From an uncultured Gammaproteobacteria bacterium (GTDB taxonomy: Bacteria; Pseudomonadota; Gammaproteobacteria; Arenicellales; Poriferihabitantaceae), in contig CALIFM010000254.1 in assembly GCA_938021685.1 (NCBI GenBank), forward strand, positions 1 through 10,304: a stretch of DNA of 10,304 bases. Reading direction: 5' to 3'. Each line of letters starts with the position of its first letter. Within the stretch, counting starts at the first letter, position 1. The notes beneath the pieces were generated by a model. It had not been told where the DNA came from, searched no databases, and saw only the letters and a list, made by a program, of their open reading frames with translations. This document shows, one piece after another, positions 1-7,731 of the stretch. The position numbers and the translations under genes were made by a program.

Positions 1-18
1 AGACCAAAGGTCTATTTT
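1..18. terminator. Hairpin with T-run at the window edge, possible bidirectional terminator
   Basis: AGACC (1-5), loop AAA, GGTCT (9-13), followed by ATTTTT on the + strand. This has the shape of a small intrinsic terminator for a + strand gene entering from outside the window. Read on the minus strand, the ferredoxin stop codon TAG lies at 14-12, preceded by an A-run. If the bases left of position 1 continue the symmetry, the element would also end the glc operon. Only half of that structure is visible, so the two-way role is inferred. Confidence 0.5.
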
Positions 19-356
19 TCTATGCATAATCTTTTGACTACTTTTCCTTGTATAAGATGGGTGTCTAATATCTCATCAATATCCGCATTATCAACGAAGG
101 TATACCATACACCTTCGGGGTAAATCACGATTACAGGACCATGCTCACAGCGCCCCAAACAACCTGATTGACTCACACGCATCAAACCTTCACCGTATAT
201 ATTTCGCGCTTTCATGGCCTGCTTCAAGTAATCACGCGCCTGCTCGCTGTCAAAATCAGAACATGCTGATTTATGTTCGCGCTTATTAGTGCACATAAAA
301 ACATGGTGCTCAAAGTGCAGCTCAGATTCACTGCTTTTCACGGGTATTTCACTCAT
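12..356 (-). CDS. Thioredoxin-like [2Fe-2S] ferredoxin, last gene of the glcDEF operon
   Basis: A 114-residue soluble protein with no signal peptide or membrane segment. Four cysteines at 22, 32, 66 and 70 have the spacing C-x9-C-x33-C-x3-C, with the second pair in GCLGRCEHGP. That pattern is typical of thioredoxin-fold [2Fe-2S] ferredoxins (the Shethna protein I and NuoE-like family), and the length suits a single domain. It begins 3 nt after the glcF stop codon and lacks a clear ribosome binding site of its own, so it is probably translated by coupling to glcF. The position suggests that it exchanges electrons with the glycolate dehydrogenase or helps its iron-sulfur assembly, but the sequence does not show which. 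The family assignment is firm; the physiological partner is inferred. Confidence 0.88.
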   Translation of the reverse strand: MSEIPVKSSESELHFEHHVFMCTNKREHKSACSDFDSEQARDYLKQAMKARNIYGEGLMRVSQSGCLGRCEHGPVIVIYPEGVWYTFVDNADIDEILDTHLIQGKVVKRLCIEK

Positions 357-359
357 GCT

Positions 360-1571
360 TTAACATTCTAATAATTCGATCCAATGCACCAATGGCACTT
401 TGCTGCCTGATTTCAAGTGCTGTTGGCAGCCTATGTTCGCGGTGGCAATCACATCTGGGGCATTGGCGACAAGATTACATTGCTTATCGACCTTAAGCTT
501 TCTTGATAGTTCCTTCTGAAATAAAGAGTACGTACCCGCAGAACCACAACACAAGTGCTCATCAGGCACGGCAACCATGGTATGCCCCACCTGCTGCAAG
601 ATAGCTGGCACCACACCAGGCAATTTAAGCCCATGCTGCAAAGTGCAAGGCGCGTGAAACGCCACGCGCCGTGACTCACCGGCTATTATTGCTGACGAAT
701 CACGCCTAAGCTCGACCTGCACTACCTGCGATAAATCTTTTGCCAAACAACTAATGCGCTGTGCCTTTTTGGCATATTGTTCATCGTGTGCCAGTAAGTC
801 ACCATAATCTTTAATGGTCACCCCGCAGCCACTGGCGGTGAAAACAATCGCCTCCACGCCCTGTTCAACCATTGGCCACCACCCATCAATCAGTCGACGT
901 ATACTGTTCAAACCCTGCTCGTGGCCTGTTGTGTGTAGCTTTAAGGCACCGCAACAGCCTGCATCGGGTTCAATCATAGTAATACCAAATTTTGCCAACA
1001 CTCGGGATGTTGCCGCGTTGGTCTGCGGCGCCAGCACCGATTGTACACAGCCTTTTAGCAGCAGCATTTTTCGTGGATACTGCTGCTGTGGACGCGCCAA
1101 GTTCAGGCTTTTCTCTGGCAACTGATCACGCAGCGATACAGGCAATATGGGCCTCAGCTTTTGTGCTGCTCCGACCAATGTCTTTAAAGGTTGAGGTTGC
1201 TGCAATAAGGCACTTACCACTTGGCACTTAGCTTGCTGTATTTTACTTCTAGGTAACACTTCTGCCTGCAAATTACGTCCAGCCTCTAGCAATTGTCCAT
1301 ACGGCACACCCGAGGGGCATGTGGTTTCACAGCTTCGGCACAACAAACAACGATCTAAGTGCACCCGACTACGTTCATCGGCTTGGCCGCTTTCTAACAT
1401 CTGTTTTAGCAAATAAATCCGCCCACGTGGGCCATCTGCTTCATCACCTAATAACTGATAGGTCGGGCAAGTGGCATTGCAAAAACCACAGTGCACGCAT
1501 TTGCGCACTGCCTCAGACGCACGCTGTGCAAGAGGGTTTTGTGCAAACTCTTTAGCTAAGTGCAATTCCAT
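360..1571 (-). CDS. glcF: Glycolate dehydrogenase (oxidase) iron-sulfur subunit GlcF
   Basis: A 403-residue protein, close to the usual length for GlcF. Two [4Fe-4S] ferredoxin motifs lie near the N-terminus: Cys 25/28/31/35 (CVHCGFCNATCP) and Cys 75/78/81/85 (CLLCRSCETTCP). Two CCG (heterodisulfide-reductase-like) domains follow, with Cys-Cys-Gly at 206-208 and 341-343 and partner cysteines near 175, 249, 309 and 382. GlcF carries electrons from the flavin subunits GlcD/GlcE towards the membrane quinone pool. The ATG overlaps the glcE stop in TAATG (1-nt overlap) and has an AGGT ribosome binding site 6 nt upstream, so it is translationally coupled. All cluster ligands are present and nothing is truncated. 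Confidence 0.96.
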   Translation of the reverse strand: MELHLAKEFAQNPLAQRASEAVRKCVHCGFCNATCPTYQLLGDEADGPRGRIYLLKQMLESGQADERSRVHLDRCLLCRSCETTCPSGVPYGQLLEAGRNLQAEVLPRSKIQQAKCQVVSALLQQPQPLKTLVGAAQKLRPILPVSLRDQLPEKSLNLARPQQQYPRKMLLLKGCVQSVLAPQTNAATSRVLAKFGITMIEPDAGCCGALKLHTTGHEQGLNSIRRLIDGWWPMVEQGVEAIVFTASGCGVTIKDYGDLLAHDEQYAKKAQRISCLAKDLSQVVQVELRRDSSAIIAGESRRVAFHAPCTLQHGLKLPGVVPAILQQVGHTMVAVPDEHLCCGSAGTYSLFQKELSRKLKVDKQCNLVANAPDVIATANIGCQQHLKSGSKVPLVHWIELLEC

Positions 1572-2638
1572 TAGCTTACCTGCGGCATAAGATGGGCATT
1601 AAAAATGCTGTACGGGTCTAACGCCGCTTTAAGTTTTTTCTGAATGCTAAATAACTCTTGCGCGGTTCCTGCTAACGGCGAATGTAGCCTATTTGGCAAT
1701 AAAGGCATGGCCCGTCCTCCCAATGCAGTAACTTGCTCCTCAATGCGCCTTTGCTCGCTTGCTGAAGCCTTTATAAATCGCTGCGCACCGCCCCAGTCCA
1801 TCAATTGCTGCACATCATCCAACACAATGGGGTCAGCCGCAGGCGGCAGTACGCATCGGAAAATACAATCACTACCAGCAAAAAAATCCGCCCTGCGTTC
1901 AGCAACGGCTAGAAGAGCGGCGTCACTGGACACGCCTAATTCGGCATAGGCTGGCAAATATTTTAAATCGTACTCAATGGCCTGCGGCGTGCCTGACAAG
2001 CGCATCATAATTGCGGCATCCTGCCATTGAGCAGCGCTTAAGGTCGTGCATTTAAAGTGGGCCTTGTTCATCCATTCAATTGCCTGCGCTTGGTCCTCAC
2101 AGATCACGCTTATCCATTTTTGCTGCGGCGGCACTGGCAAAAGGCGAATCGACACTTCCAGCAATACACCCAAGGTGCCCAAGGCACCTGCCATCGGCCT
2201 AAACACATCAAAGCCCGCAACATTTTTCATCACCTTGCCACCAAACTGCAGCACTTCACCGCGTCCATTGATAATTTTTGCGCCTAAAATAAAGTCACGT
2301 GCGCCCCCATAGTAGGGCCTGCCTGCCCCAGCAAAGCCAGTGGCTATGGCGCCACCGATGGTCGCTCCATCGCTGGCAAAGGGCGGATCAAAACCCAGCA
2401 TTTGGTTTTGCGCCGCCAAGGCACTTTGCACTTCAGCAAGCGGGGTTCCTGCTCGAACCACCATCACCAACTCACTTGGTTCGTATTCAATAATGCCGCT
2501 ATGCGGCAGTACATCAAGCCGCTGCGCTTGCCCATTGCTAGGCTTAAATTTGCTACCGCCAGCGCAAATCTCTAGTGCAGTCTTATCATGGTACGCCTGC
2601 AGCACTTGTTGCTGCAGCTGCTGTTCGATACTCGCCAC
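1571..2638 (-). CDS. glcE: Glycolate dehydrogenase (oxidase) FAD-binding subunit GlcE
   Basis: A 355-residue protein with one PCMH-type FAD-binding domain. Visible hallmarks are GATIGGAIATG (91-101), GGARDFILGAKI (111-122) and a KNVAGFDVFRP stretch (138-148), followed by GALGTLGVLLEVSIRLLP (151-168), as in E. coli GlcE. It pairs with GlcD as the second flavoprotein subunit of the membrane-associated glycolate dehydrogenase. Translation starts at GTG, which overlaps the glcD stop codon by one base (TAGTG). A GGAA Shine-Dalgarno lies 8 nt upstream, inside the glcD 3' end. The tight packing implies coupled synthesis of the subunits. Its C-terminal half is variable in this family and offers no extra motif. 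Confidence 0.94.
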   Translation of the reverse strand: MASIEQQLQQQVLQAYHDKTALEICAGGSKFKPSNGQAQRLDVLPHSGIIEYEPSELVMVVRAGTPLAEVQSALAAQNQMLGFDPPFASDGATIGGAIATGFAGAGRPYYGGARDFILGAKIINGRGEVLQFGGKVMKNVAGFDVFRPMAGALGTLGVLLEVSIRLLPVPPQQKWISVICEDQAQAIEWMNKAHFKCTTLSAAQWQDAAIMMRLSGTPQAIEYDLKYLPAYAELGVSSDAALLAVAERRADFFAGSDCIFRCVLPPAADPIVLDDVQQLMDWGGAQRFIKASASEQRRIEEQVTALGGRAMPLLPNRLHSPLAGTAQELFSIQKKLKAALDPYSIFNAHLMPQVS

Positions 2639-4101
2639 TAGAAACGTTCCAAATCGGGGTGCGACATTTTTCCATGATGCACATGCATTGCACCAAACTC
2701 CGCGCAGCGGTTCAAAGTAGGTATCGCTTTATCAGGATTCAGCAAGCCGTCTGGATCAAAGGCCTCACGAATTAATCGAAATTGCGCTAACTCTTCGTCA
2801 CTAAACTGTACGCACATACGATCAACTTTCTCTAGCCCCACCCCATGCTCACCAGTGATGGTGCCACCCACAGCAATGCATAGATCTAAAATTTCGCCGC
2901 CAAACTCCTCGGTGCGTTCCAGCTCGCCAGGTTTATTCGCATCATACAAAATCAATGGGTGCAAATTACCATCACCTGCATGAAACACATTGGCCACCGC
3001 TAAACCGTGTTTTTTGGATAGCGCTGCAATGGTTTGCAATACATGCGCCAGCGCCTTGCGCGGAATGGTGCCATCCATGCAGTAATAATCCGGCGAAATA
3101 CGCCCAACGGCAGGAAAAGCATTTTTACGGCCTGACCAAAATAACGCCCGCTGCGCTTCGTCTTCAGCTAAGCCCACTTCTACCGCTCCACTTTTTTTAA
3201 GCAGCGTCGTCACCGTTTCAAGTTGCGGCTCGATGTCTTGCTCCACGCCGTCTAGCTCGCATAGCAGTATGGCTTCGGCCTCGGTGGGATAGCCAGCATG
3301 CACAAAATCTTCTACGGCGCGAATCGCCGGTTTGTCCATCATCTCAAAACCGGCAGGGATAATGCCGGCGGCAATGACAGCAGACACAGCCTCACCCGCT
3401 TTGCCCAAATCATCAAATGACGCCATCAACACCCGTGCAACCGGCGGGGTGGGCAAGAGCCGCACCGTGACTTCAACAATCATGCCCAACATACCTTCTG
3501 AGCCCATCACCAAAGCTAGCAAATCGTAGCCGGGACTGTCTAATGATTCTGAGCCAAGCGTCACGACTTCACCGCTAAGCAGTACCATTTTTACTTGCAG
3601 CACATTATGTACCGTCAGACCGTATTTCAAGCAATGCACACCGCCAGCGTTTTCCGCTACATTGCCGCCAATGGTGCAGGCAATTTGTGATGACGGATCG
3701 GGCGCATAGTACAAACCCAGCGGCGCAACAGCCTGTGAAATGGCCAAGTTACGCACCCCAGGCAGCACAGTAGCGGTGCGGTTTTTTTCATCAATATGCA
3801 ATATTTGATTCAGCTTGGCCACCGATAATACAATGCCATCAGGGTGCGGCGTTGCTCCGCCTGACAAGCAAGTGCCTGCTCCGCGCGGCACTACGGGCGT
3901 GCGCGTCTCTTGACAGGCACGCATCACTGCTTGTACTTGTTCTACATTCTCAGGCAACACTACTAATTGCGGCATTTGCTTATAAGCACTTAGACCATCA
4001 CACTCATAAGGCGCCATGCGCACCGCATCGTCAATGAAGCAGTCGGGCGGTAATGCTGCACTGAGCTTTTGCTTTAGTGCAGACAATGAGGTGGCATGCA
4101 T
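2638..4101 (-). CDS. glcD: Glycolate dehydrogenase (oxidase) catalytic FAD subunit GlcD
   Basis: Oxidises glycolate (and D-lactate in relatives) to the 2-oxoacid using FAD. With the start chosen here it is 487 residues, against about 499 in E. coli, to which it is strongly similar throughout. The N-terminal FAD_binding_4 domain shows [10 protein letters not shown] (73-82) and [13 protein letters not shown] (135-147). The C-terminal FAD-oxidase_C domain shows HAGDGNLHP (374-382), GEHGVG (417-422) and [10 protein letters not shown] (449-458). I prefer the ATG at 4101 because GGTGA lies 5 nt upstream; an in-frame GTG at 4110 (three more residues) has no ribosome binding site. It heads glcDEF-ferredoxin and is divergent from coq7. 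I could not find a convincing glcD promoter, and no GlcC-type regulator is in the window. Confidence 0.96.
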   Translation of the reverse strand: MHATSLSALKQKLSAALPPDCFIDDAVRMAPYECDGLSAYKQMPQLVVLPENVEQVQAVMRACQETRTPVVPRGAGTCLSGGATPHPDGIVLSVAKLNQILHIDEKNRTATVLPGVRNLAISQAVAPLGLYYAPDPSSQIACTIGGNVAENAGGVHCLKYGLTVHNVLQVKMVLLSGEVVTLGSESLDSPGYDLLALVMGSEGMLGMIVEVTVRLLPTPPVARVLMASFDDLGKAGEAVSAVIAAGIIPAGFEMMDKPAIRAVEDFVHAGYPTEAEAILLCELDGVEQDIEPQLETVTTLLKKSGAVEVGLAEDEAQRALFWSGRKNAFPAVGRISPDYYCMDGTIPRKALAHVLQTIAALSKKHGLAVANVFHAGDGNLHPLILYDANKPGELERTEEFGGEILDLCIAVGGTITGEHGVGLEKVDRMCVQFSDEELAQFRLIREAFDPDGLLNPDKAIPTLNRCAEFGAMHVHHGKMSHPDLERF

Positions 4102-4162
4102 GTTTTTCACCGTGAAATCGACTAAAATGGATTGTTATTATTACTGGCTTTCTAAAAATCAG

Positions 4163-4825
4163 ATGGAATATAGCCCTGCAGATAAACTTATCATGCGCTT
4201 TGACCAAGCGCTAGGCACAATCTTTGGTAGCCCAAAAAAGAGCGACCGTGCCTACCCCGCTGAAACAGTAGCAAGCAAATCATCTACCGATGAGAGCGAT
4301 AACGCCGAACTAAGCCAAGCAGACAAAGAACTAGCCGCTGGCTTAATGCGTGTAAACCACGTAGGCGAGGTGTGTGCGCAGGCCTTGTACCAAAGCCAAG
4401 CTTTAACCGCACGCTCACTGGCTGTGCGTGAATCGATGCAGCAAGCGGCGGCCGAAGAAAACGATCACTTAGCATGGTGCGAACAGCGCTTGGACGAACT
4501 GGGTGGCCACAAGAGTTATCTGAATCCATTATGGTATGCCGGTGCTTTCAGCATTGGTACTGTTGCTGGCCTTGCTGGAGATAAATGGAATTTGGGCTTT
4601 GTGGCTGAAACAGAGCGCCAAGTGGTAAAGCATTTAGAAAAACACTTAGGCGAGCTTCCTGAGAATGATGATCGCAGCCGCGCCATTGTGGCACAAATGC
4701 AAGAAGACGAAGCGGCACATGCTGCACAGGCCGTGGCCGCTGGCGCAGCTCCCTTACCCGCACCGATTAAGGCTGTGATGGGCGCTGCATCCAGCGTGAT
4801 GACTGCGACAGCCCGCTGGATTTAA
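4163..4825 (+). CDS. coq7: 2-polyprenyl-3-methyl-6-methoxy-1,4-benzoquinol hydroxylase (DMQ monooxygenase) Coq7
   Basis: Diiron hydroxylase for the penultimate step of ubiquinone synthesis (demethoxyubiquinol to the 5-hydroxy product). The 220-residue form resembles Pseudomonas Coq7, with [18 protein letters not shown] at 60-77. Candidate iron ligands by family position are E69, E99, H102, E151, E183 and H186, so the active site looks complete. The frame stays open back to 4016, but the region upstream of 4163 is antisense to glcD and does not look like Coq7. Starting at 4163 puts the conserved YSPADKL at residues 3-9, as in homologues. An ATG at 4127 would add 12 residues; neither start has a good ribosome binding site. 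A weak -10-like TAAAAT (4123-4128) would fit the 4163 start. Its stop overlaps that of the convergent gene. Confidence 0.95.
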   Translation: MEYSPADKLIMRFDQALGTIFGSPKKSDRAYPAETVASKSSTDESDNAELSQADKELAAGLMRVNHVGEVCAQALYQSQALTARSLAVRESMQQAAAEENDHLAWCEQRLDELGGHKSYLNPLWYAGAFSIGTVAGLAGDKWNLGFVAETERQVVKHLEKHLGELPENDDRSRAIVAQMQEDEAAHAAQAVAAGAAPLPAPIKAVMGAASSVMTATARWI

Positions 4826-5760
4826 CTCGCCGAAAGCAGGCCACGTTTTACTGCAGTTTGATAAGCCAGCACCGCCAAGGCCAAGTCACCTAATGGCACG
4901 GCACGAAATACAAACGCGGTACGCTGTTGGTCATTCTCTCTCCCCTTGATAGACCCTGCTAGCAATCCCTTTAGATCACCTTTGACCAAACTTGGATCAA
5001 GCATTGGAGTCGGCATCGCAGCCTCTTGTTCGGCATCATCGATAATGATTTGATCAAATTTATATAGGCTGCTAGGCATCCACGGTATGGCTAAGTCGAT
5101 GGAAGACACAAAGACCCCAGGCTTTAACCAGGCCGCATCAATAAACGGCTCGACCTGTAAAGTTACAGGCAGGGATGAAGCAACAATATCTGCCGATGTA
5201 ACCGCTTCTTGCGCGCCTTCACAGTCGATCGCGTCAAGGTCCAGCTCGTGCGCATCGGCCATTAAGGCTTCACGGTTTTTTTTACCGCGGCCCAGTAAGC
5301 GTACTTGCTGCAATGGGAACAAATCTGCGAACAAGCTTAAGTGACTACGTGCTTGCACTCCACTGCCCACAAACGCCATCACTTGCGCGTCGGGCCGGGC
5401 CAATTTGCGTGCCGCCACCGCACTTGCAGCCGCAGTGCGCACAGCTGTGATCCAATTGCCATCCACCGTCGCCACTGGCAAGCCGGTGCGGCTATTTAAT
5501 AGAATGACTGTGGCATTGATCGATGCTAAATCTTGCTCGGCATTAGCCTGGTTCACCACCAGCGCTTTCACCGCCATTAGCGGCGGCTCATCCATCGCTG
5601 ACAAAGTGGCCATCAAATAACGCTCGTCAGAAGTGGATATAGCTGCTTTGGGTGCAGCGTATACGCCTGATTGCGCCCGCATTAGCTGTTCTAAACCATC
5701 AACGATATCAACCGCGCTTAGAGCTAGCTTTTCAAGGATATTGATAGAGAGATGTTGCAT
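4822..5760 (-). CDS. Ornithine cyclodeaminase/mu-crystallin family protein, substrate unknown
   Basis: A 312-residue NAD(P)-dependent enzyme of the family that includes ornithine cyclodeaminase, archaeal alanine dehydrogenase and ketimine reductase. Visible signs are the conserved Lys in MAVKALVV (K66), the core [20 protein letters not shown] (92-111) and a dinucleotide-binding GSGVQA (132-137). The Asp after the Rossmann fold is kept (SSID, D222), but the residues that usually follow it (PGKxEL in cyclodeaminase and alanine dehydrogenase) are replaced by [10 protein letters not shown]. The substrate should therefore not be read from the family name. The gene begins at ATG without a Shine-Dalgarno, just downstream of a TATAAT. 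It lies 50 nt after yheS on the same strand, and its stop overlaps coq7's. No pathway partner is evident nearby. Confidence 0.86.
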   Translation of the reverse strand: MQHLSINILEKLALSAVDIVDGLEQLMRAQSGVYAAPKAAISTSDERYLMATLSAMDEPPLMAVKALVVNQANAEQDLASINATVILLNSRTGLPVATVDGNWITAVRTAAASAVAARKLARPDAQVMAFVGSGVQARSHLSLFADLFPLQQVRLLGRGKKNREALMADAHELDLDAIDCEGAQEAVTSADIVASSLPVTLQVEPFIDAAWLKPGVFVSSIDLAIPWMPSSLYKFDQIIIDDAEQEAAMPTPMLDPSLVKGDLKGLLAGSIKGRENDQQRTAFVFRAVPLGDLALAVLAYQTAVKRGLLSAS

Positions 5761-5771
5761 TGTGTTAAGCC

Positions 5772-5800
5772 ATTATATATGACAGATTAGTGCTTGTATG
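5772..5800 (-). promoter_or_regulatory. Possible promoter of the cyclodeaminase-family gene
   Basis: Read on the minus strand, a perfect TATAAT (5777-5772) lies 17 nt downstream of CATACA (5800-5795), which shares only the ACA half of TTGACA. Transcription from it would start about 5 nt before the ATG at 5760. That gives an almost leaderless mRNA, in keeping with the absence of a ribosome binding site. The -10 match is strong and the -35 weak, in an AT-rich stretch where chance matches occur. Confidence 0.4.
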
Positions 5801-5810
5801 GCACAGCGCC

Positions 5811-7715
5811 TCACACAGCTTGGGCCTGCTCCAGAGCATCCGCTGACTCCAGCCAAGCTTGCTCTGCTTGTTGGTGTGCGCGATCGGCCTCTCCTTTTTG
5901 CTTCAATAATGCTGTAAGTTGCGCTTTATTTGCCGTTTCATAAAGGCTCTCATCCATTAGTTGCTTTTCAAGCTGCTGTTGAGCTTGTGCTGTTTTCTCT
6001 AAGTACTGCTCGTGTTTTTTCACCTGTTGCATCAAGGGTTTTAACATCAAGCGCTGTTCAGCGCGCTGCTTACGTTGGTCTTTTTTATTGGCGTGAGTCA
6101 AATTATCTACAGCAGGCCTTTCTAGGCTTACAGTCTCAGAATCTTGCCTAGTACTGAGCACATGCTGCCCATAATCTTTCAAGTCACCTTCAAACATTGC
6201 TGCTTGGCGATTGCCCACTAATACAAGTTGGTCCGCCACACTGCGCAACAAAAAACGGTCGTGCGACACCACCACCATTGCACCATCAAAGTCTTGTAAG
6301 GCAACCGTTAATGCATGACGCATTTGCAAATCCAAATGGTTAGTCGGCTCATCAAGCAATAGCAAATTTGGGCGCTGTGCTACCAACAAGGCCAAAGCTA
6401 AACGGGCTTTTTCGCCGCCGCTAAAATGGCCGACGGGTTCATCCACGCGAGCTTTCTTAAACGCAAAACCGCCTAGATGATCATAGATTTCTTGTTCGCG
6501 AAACGTTGGCTGCTGTTCGTGCAAATAATTAAACGGCGTTTGATTACCATCAAATTGGTCTAGCTGGTGCTGTGCAAAATAACCGACCTTTAGGTGCTTA
6601 GAACGCGTAATGTGTCCTATCTGCGGCGTCAAAGCGCCTGCAATCAACTTAATTAAAGTGGATTTTCCCGCCCCGTTAGCACCAATGAGACCAATACGAT
6701 CACCAGCCAAAATACCTAAGTTAATTTGCTCCAGCACGGGTTGCTCATCGTAACCTGCTGCTGCATCAACAATTTCTAATAAGGAATCAGGCGTTTTATC
6801 CGCAGCAATAAACTTAAATTTAAATGGCGATTCGCTATGCGCCGGCGCGATGAGCTGCATCTTCTCCAAGGTTTTTACACGGCTTTGCGCCTGCTTGGCT
6901 TTGGTTGCTTTGGCTTTAAAGCGAGTGACGAAGGCTTCGATTTCAGCAATCTCTTTTTGCTGTTTAGCATAGGCTACACCCTGCAGAGCAAGGTTTGCAG
7001 CACGCTGCCGTTCAAATTGACTGTAATTACCTTTATAAGCTCGCATACCACCCTGCTCTATATGCAGTACTTGCGTCACAACCGCATCTAAAAAATCACG
7101 ATCGTGTGAGATCATCATTGCCGTGCCCTGATAACGCTCTAGCCAAGACTGTAACCAAATGATGGCATCTAAATCTAGATGATTAGTAGGTTCATCAAGT
7201 AGCAGCACATCCGAACGACACATCAGCGCTCTACCAAGGTTCAGGCGCATACGCCAACCACCCGACAAACTATCAACCGTTTGCTGCATTTGCTCGTTAC
7301 TAAAACCTAAACCAGCGAGCAATAAACTGGCACGGCTGGGGGCGCTATAGCCATCTATCTCATCCAACGATTGATATAGCCGCCCTAAGGCATCGCCATC
7401 TTGCTCTGCCTGAGCTTGCTCGATCTGCTGGTTGATTTGCGCTAAGGGCTCGTCGCCTTCAAGCACAAATTGATGGGCGCTCATGGCGCCGGACGGCACC
7501 GACTGCGCAACGTGTGCGATGACCCAATCGGCAGGCATCGAGCAATCCCCTGCGTCCGCCTCAAGCTGGCCCAATATAACAGCAAACAAGCTAGATTTAC
7601 CGCAACCATTGGCACCGGTTAAGCCAACTTTTTGCTCAGGGTAGATTTCAGCATTTGCTGCGTCAAACAGCAACTGGGGACCGCGACGCACCCCTAACCC
7701 GGTAAAACGAATCAT
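5811..7715 (-). CDS. yheS: ABC-F family ATPase, YheS type
   Basis: A 634-residue cytosolic protein with two ATP-binding cassettes and no membrane segments, near the E. coli YheS length (637) and similar along its whole length. Cassette 1 has Walker A GANGCGKSS (34-42), signature LSGGW (150-154) and LLLDEPTNHLD (171-181). Cassette 2 has GANGAGKST (345-353), FSGGE (431-435) and LLLLDEPTNHLD (451-462). Between them is the charged P-site tRNA interaction motif linker (about 240-300, with FKAKATKAKQAQSR). The C-terminus (about 540-630) is a Gln/Lys/Glu-rich probable coiled coil. ABC-F proteins of this type act on ribosomes rather than in transport. It starts 16 nt after the thrC stop, with GAGGG about 13 nt upstream of the ATG, so co-transcription with thrC is likely. 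Confidence 0.95.
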   Translation of the reverse strand: MIRFTGLGVRRGPQLLFDAANAEIYPEQKVGLTGANGCGKSSLFAVILGQLEADAGDCSMPADWVIAHVAQSVPSGAMSAHQFVLEGDEPLAQINQQIEQAQAEQDGDALGRLYQSLDEIDGYSAPSRASLLLAGLGFSNEQMQQTVDSLSGGWRMRLNLGRALMCRSDVLLLDEPTNHLDLDAIIWLQSWLERYQGTAMMISHDRDFLDAVVTQVLHIEQGGMRAYKGNYSQFERQRAANLALQGVAYAKQQKEIAEIEAFVTRFKAKATKAKQAQSRVKTLEKMQLIAPAHSESPFKFKFIAADKTPDSLLEIVDAAAGYDEQPVLEQINLGILAGDRIGLIGANGAGKSTLIKLIAGALTPQIGHITRSKHLKVGYFAQHQLDQFDGNQTPFNYLHEQQPTFREQEIYDHLGGFAFKKARVDEPVGHFSGGEKARLALALLVAQRPNLLLLDEPTNHLDLQMRHALTVALQDFDGAMVVVSHDRFLLRSVADQLVLVGNRQAAMFEGDLKDYGQHVLSTRQDSETVSLERPAVDNLTHANKKDQRKQRAEQRLMLKPLMQQVKKHEQYLEKTAQAQQQLEKQLMDESLYETANKAQLTALLKQKGEADRAHQQAEQAWLESADALEQAQAV

Positions 7716-7731
7716 CTAGTCAAATGTACCC

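Noticed and set aside
2340..2720. 126-codon + strand open frame opposite glcE and glcD
   Set aside because: It is a shadow of strongly conserved genes, with no recognisable domain and a composition explained by the opposite strand.
4102..4110. GTG at 4110 as the glcD start
   Set aside because: No ribosome binding site precedes it, whereas the ATG at 4101 has GGTGA 5 nt upstream. The difference is only three residues.
4016..4162. N-terminal extension of Coq7 as real coding sequence
   Set aside because: It is antisense to the glcD start and unlike any Coq7 N-terminus; homologues begin a few residues before YSP-D-L.
5811..7715. ABC-F gene as an antibiotic resistance factor or a transporter subunit
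   Set aside because: It matches housekeeping YheS along its full length, has no partner permease and sits in a housekeeping context.
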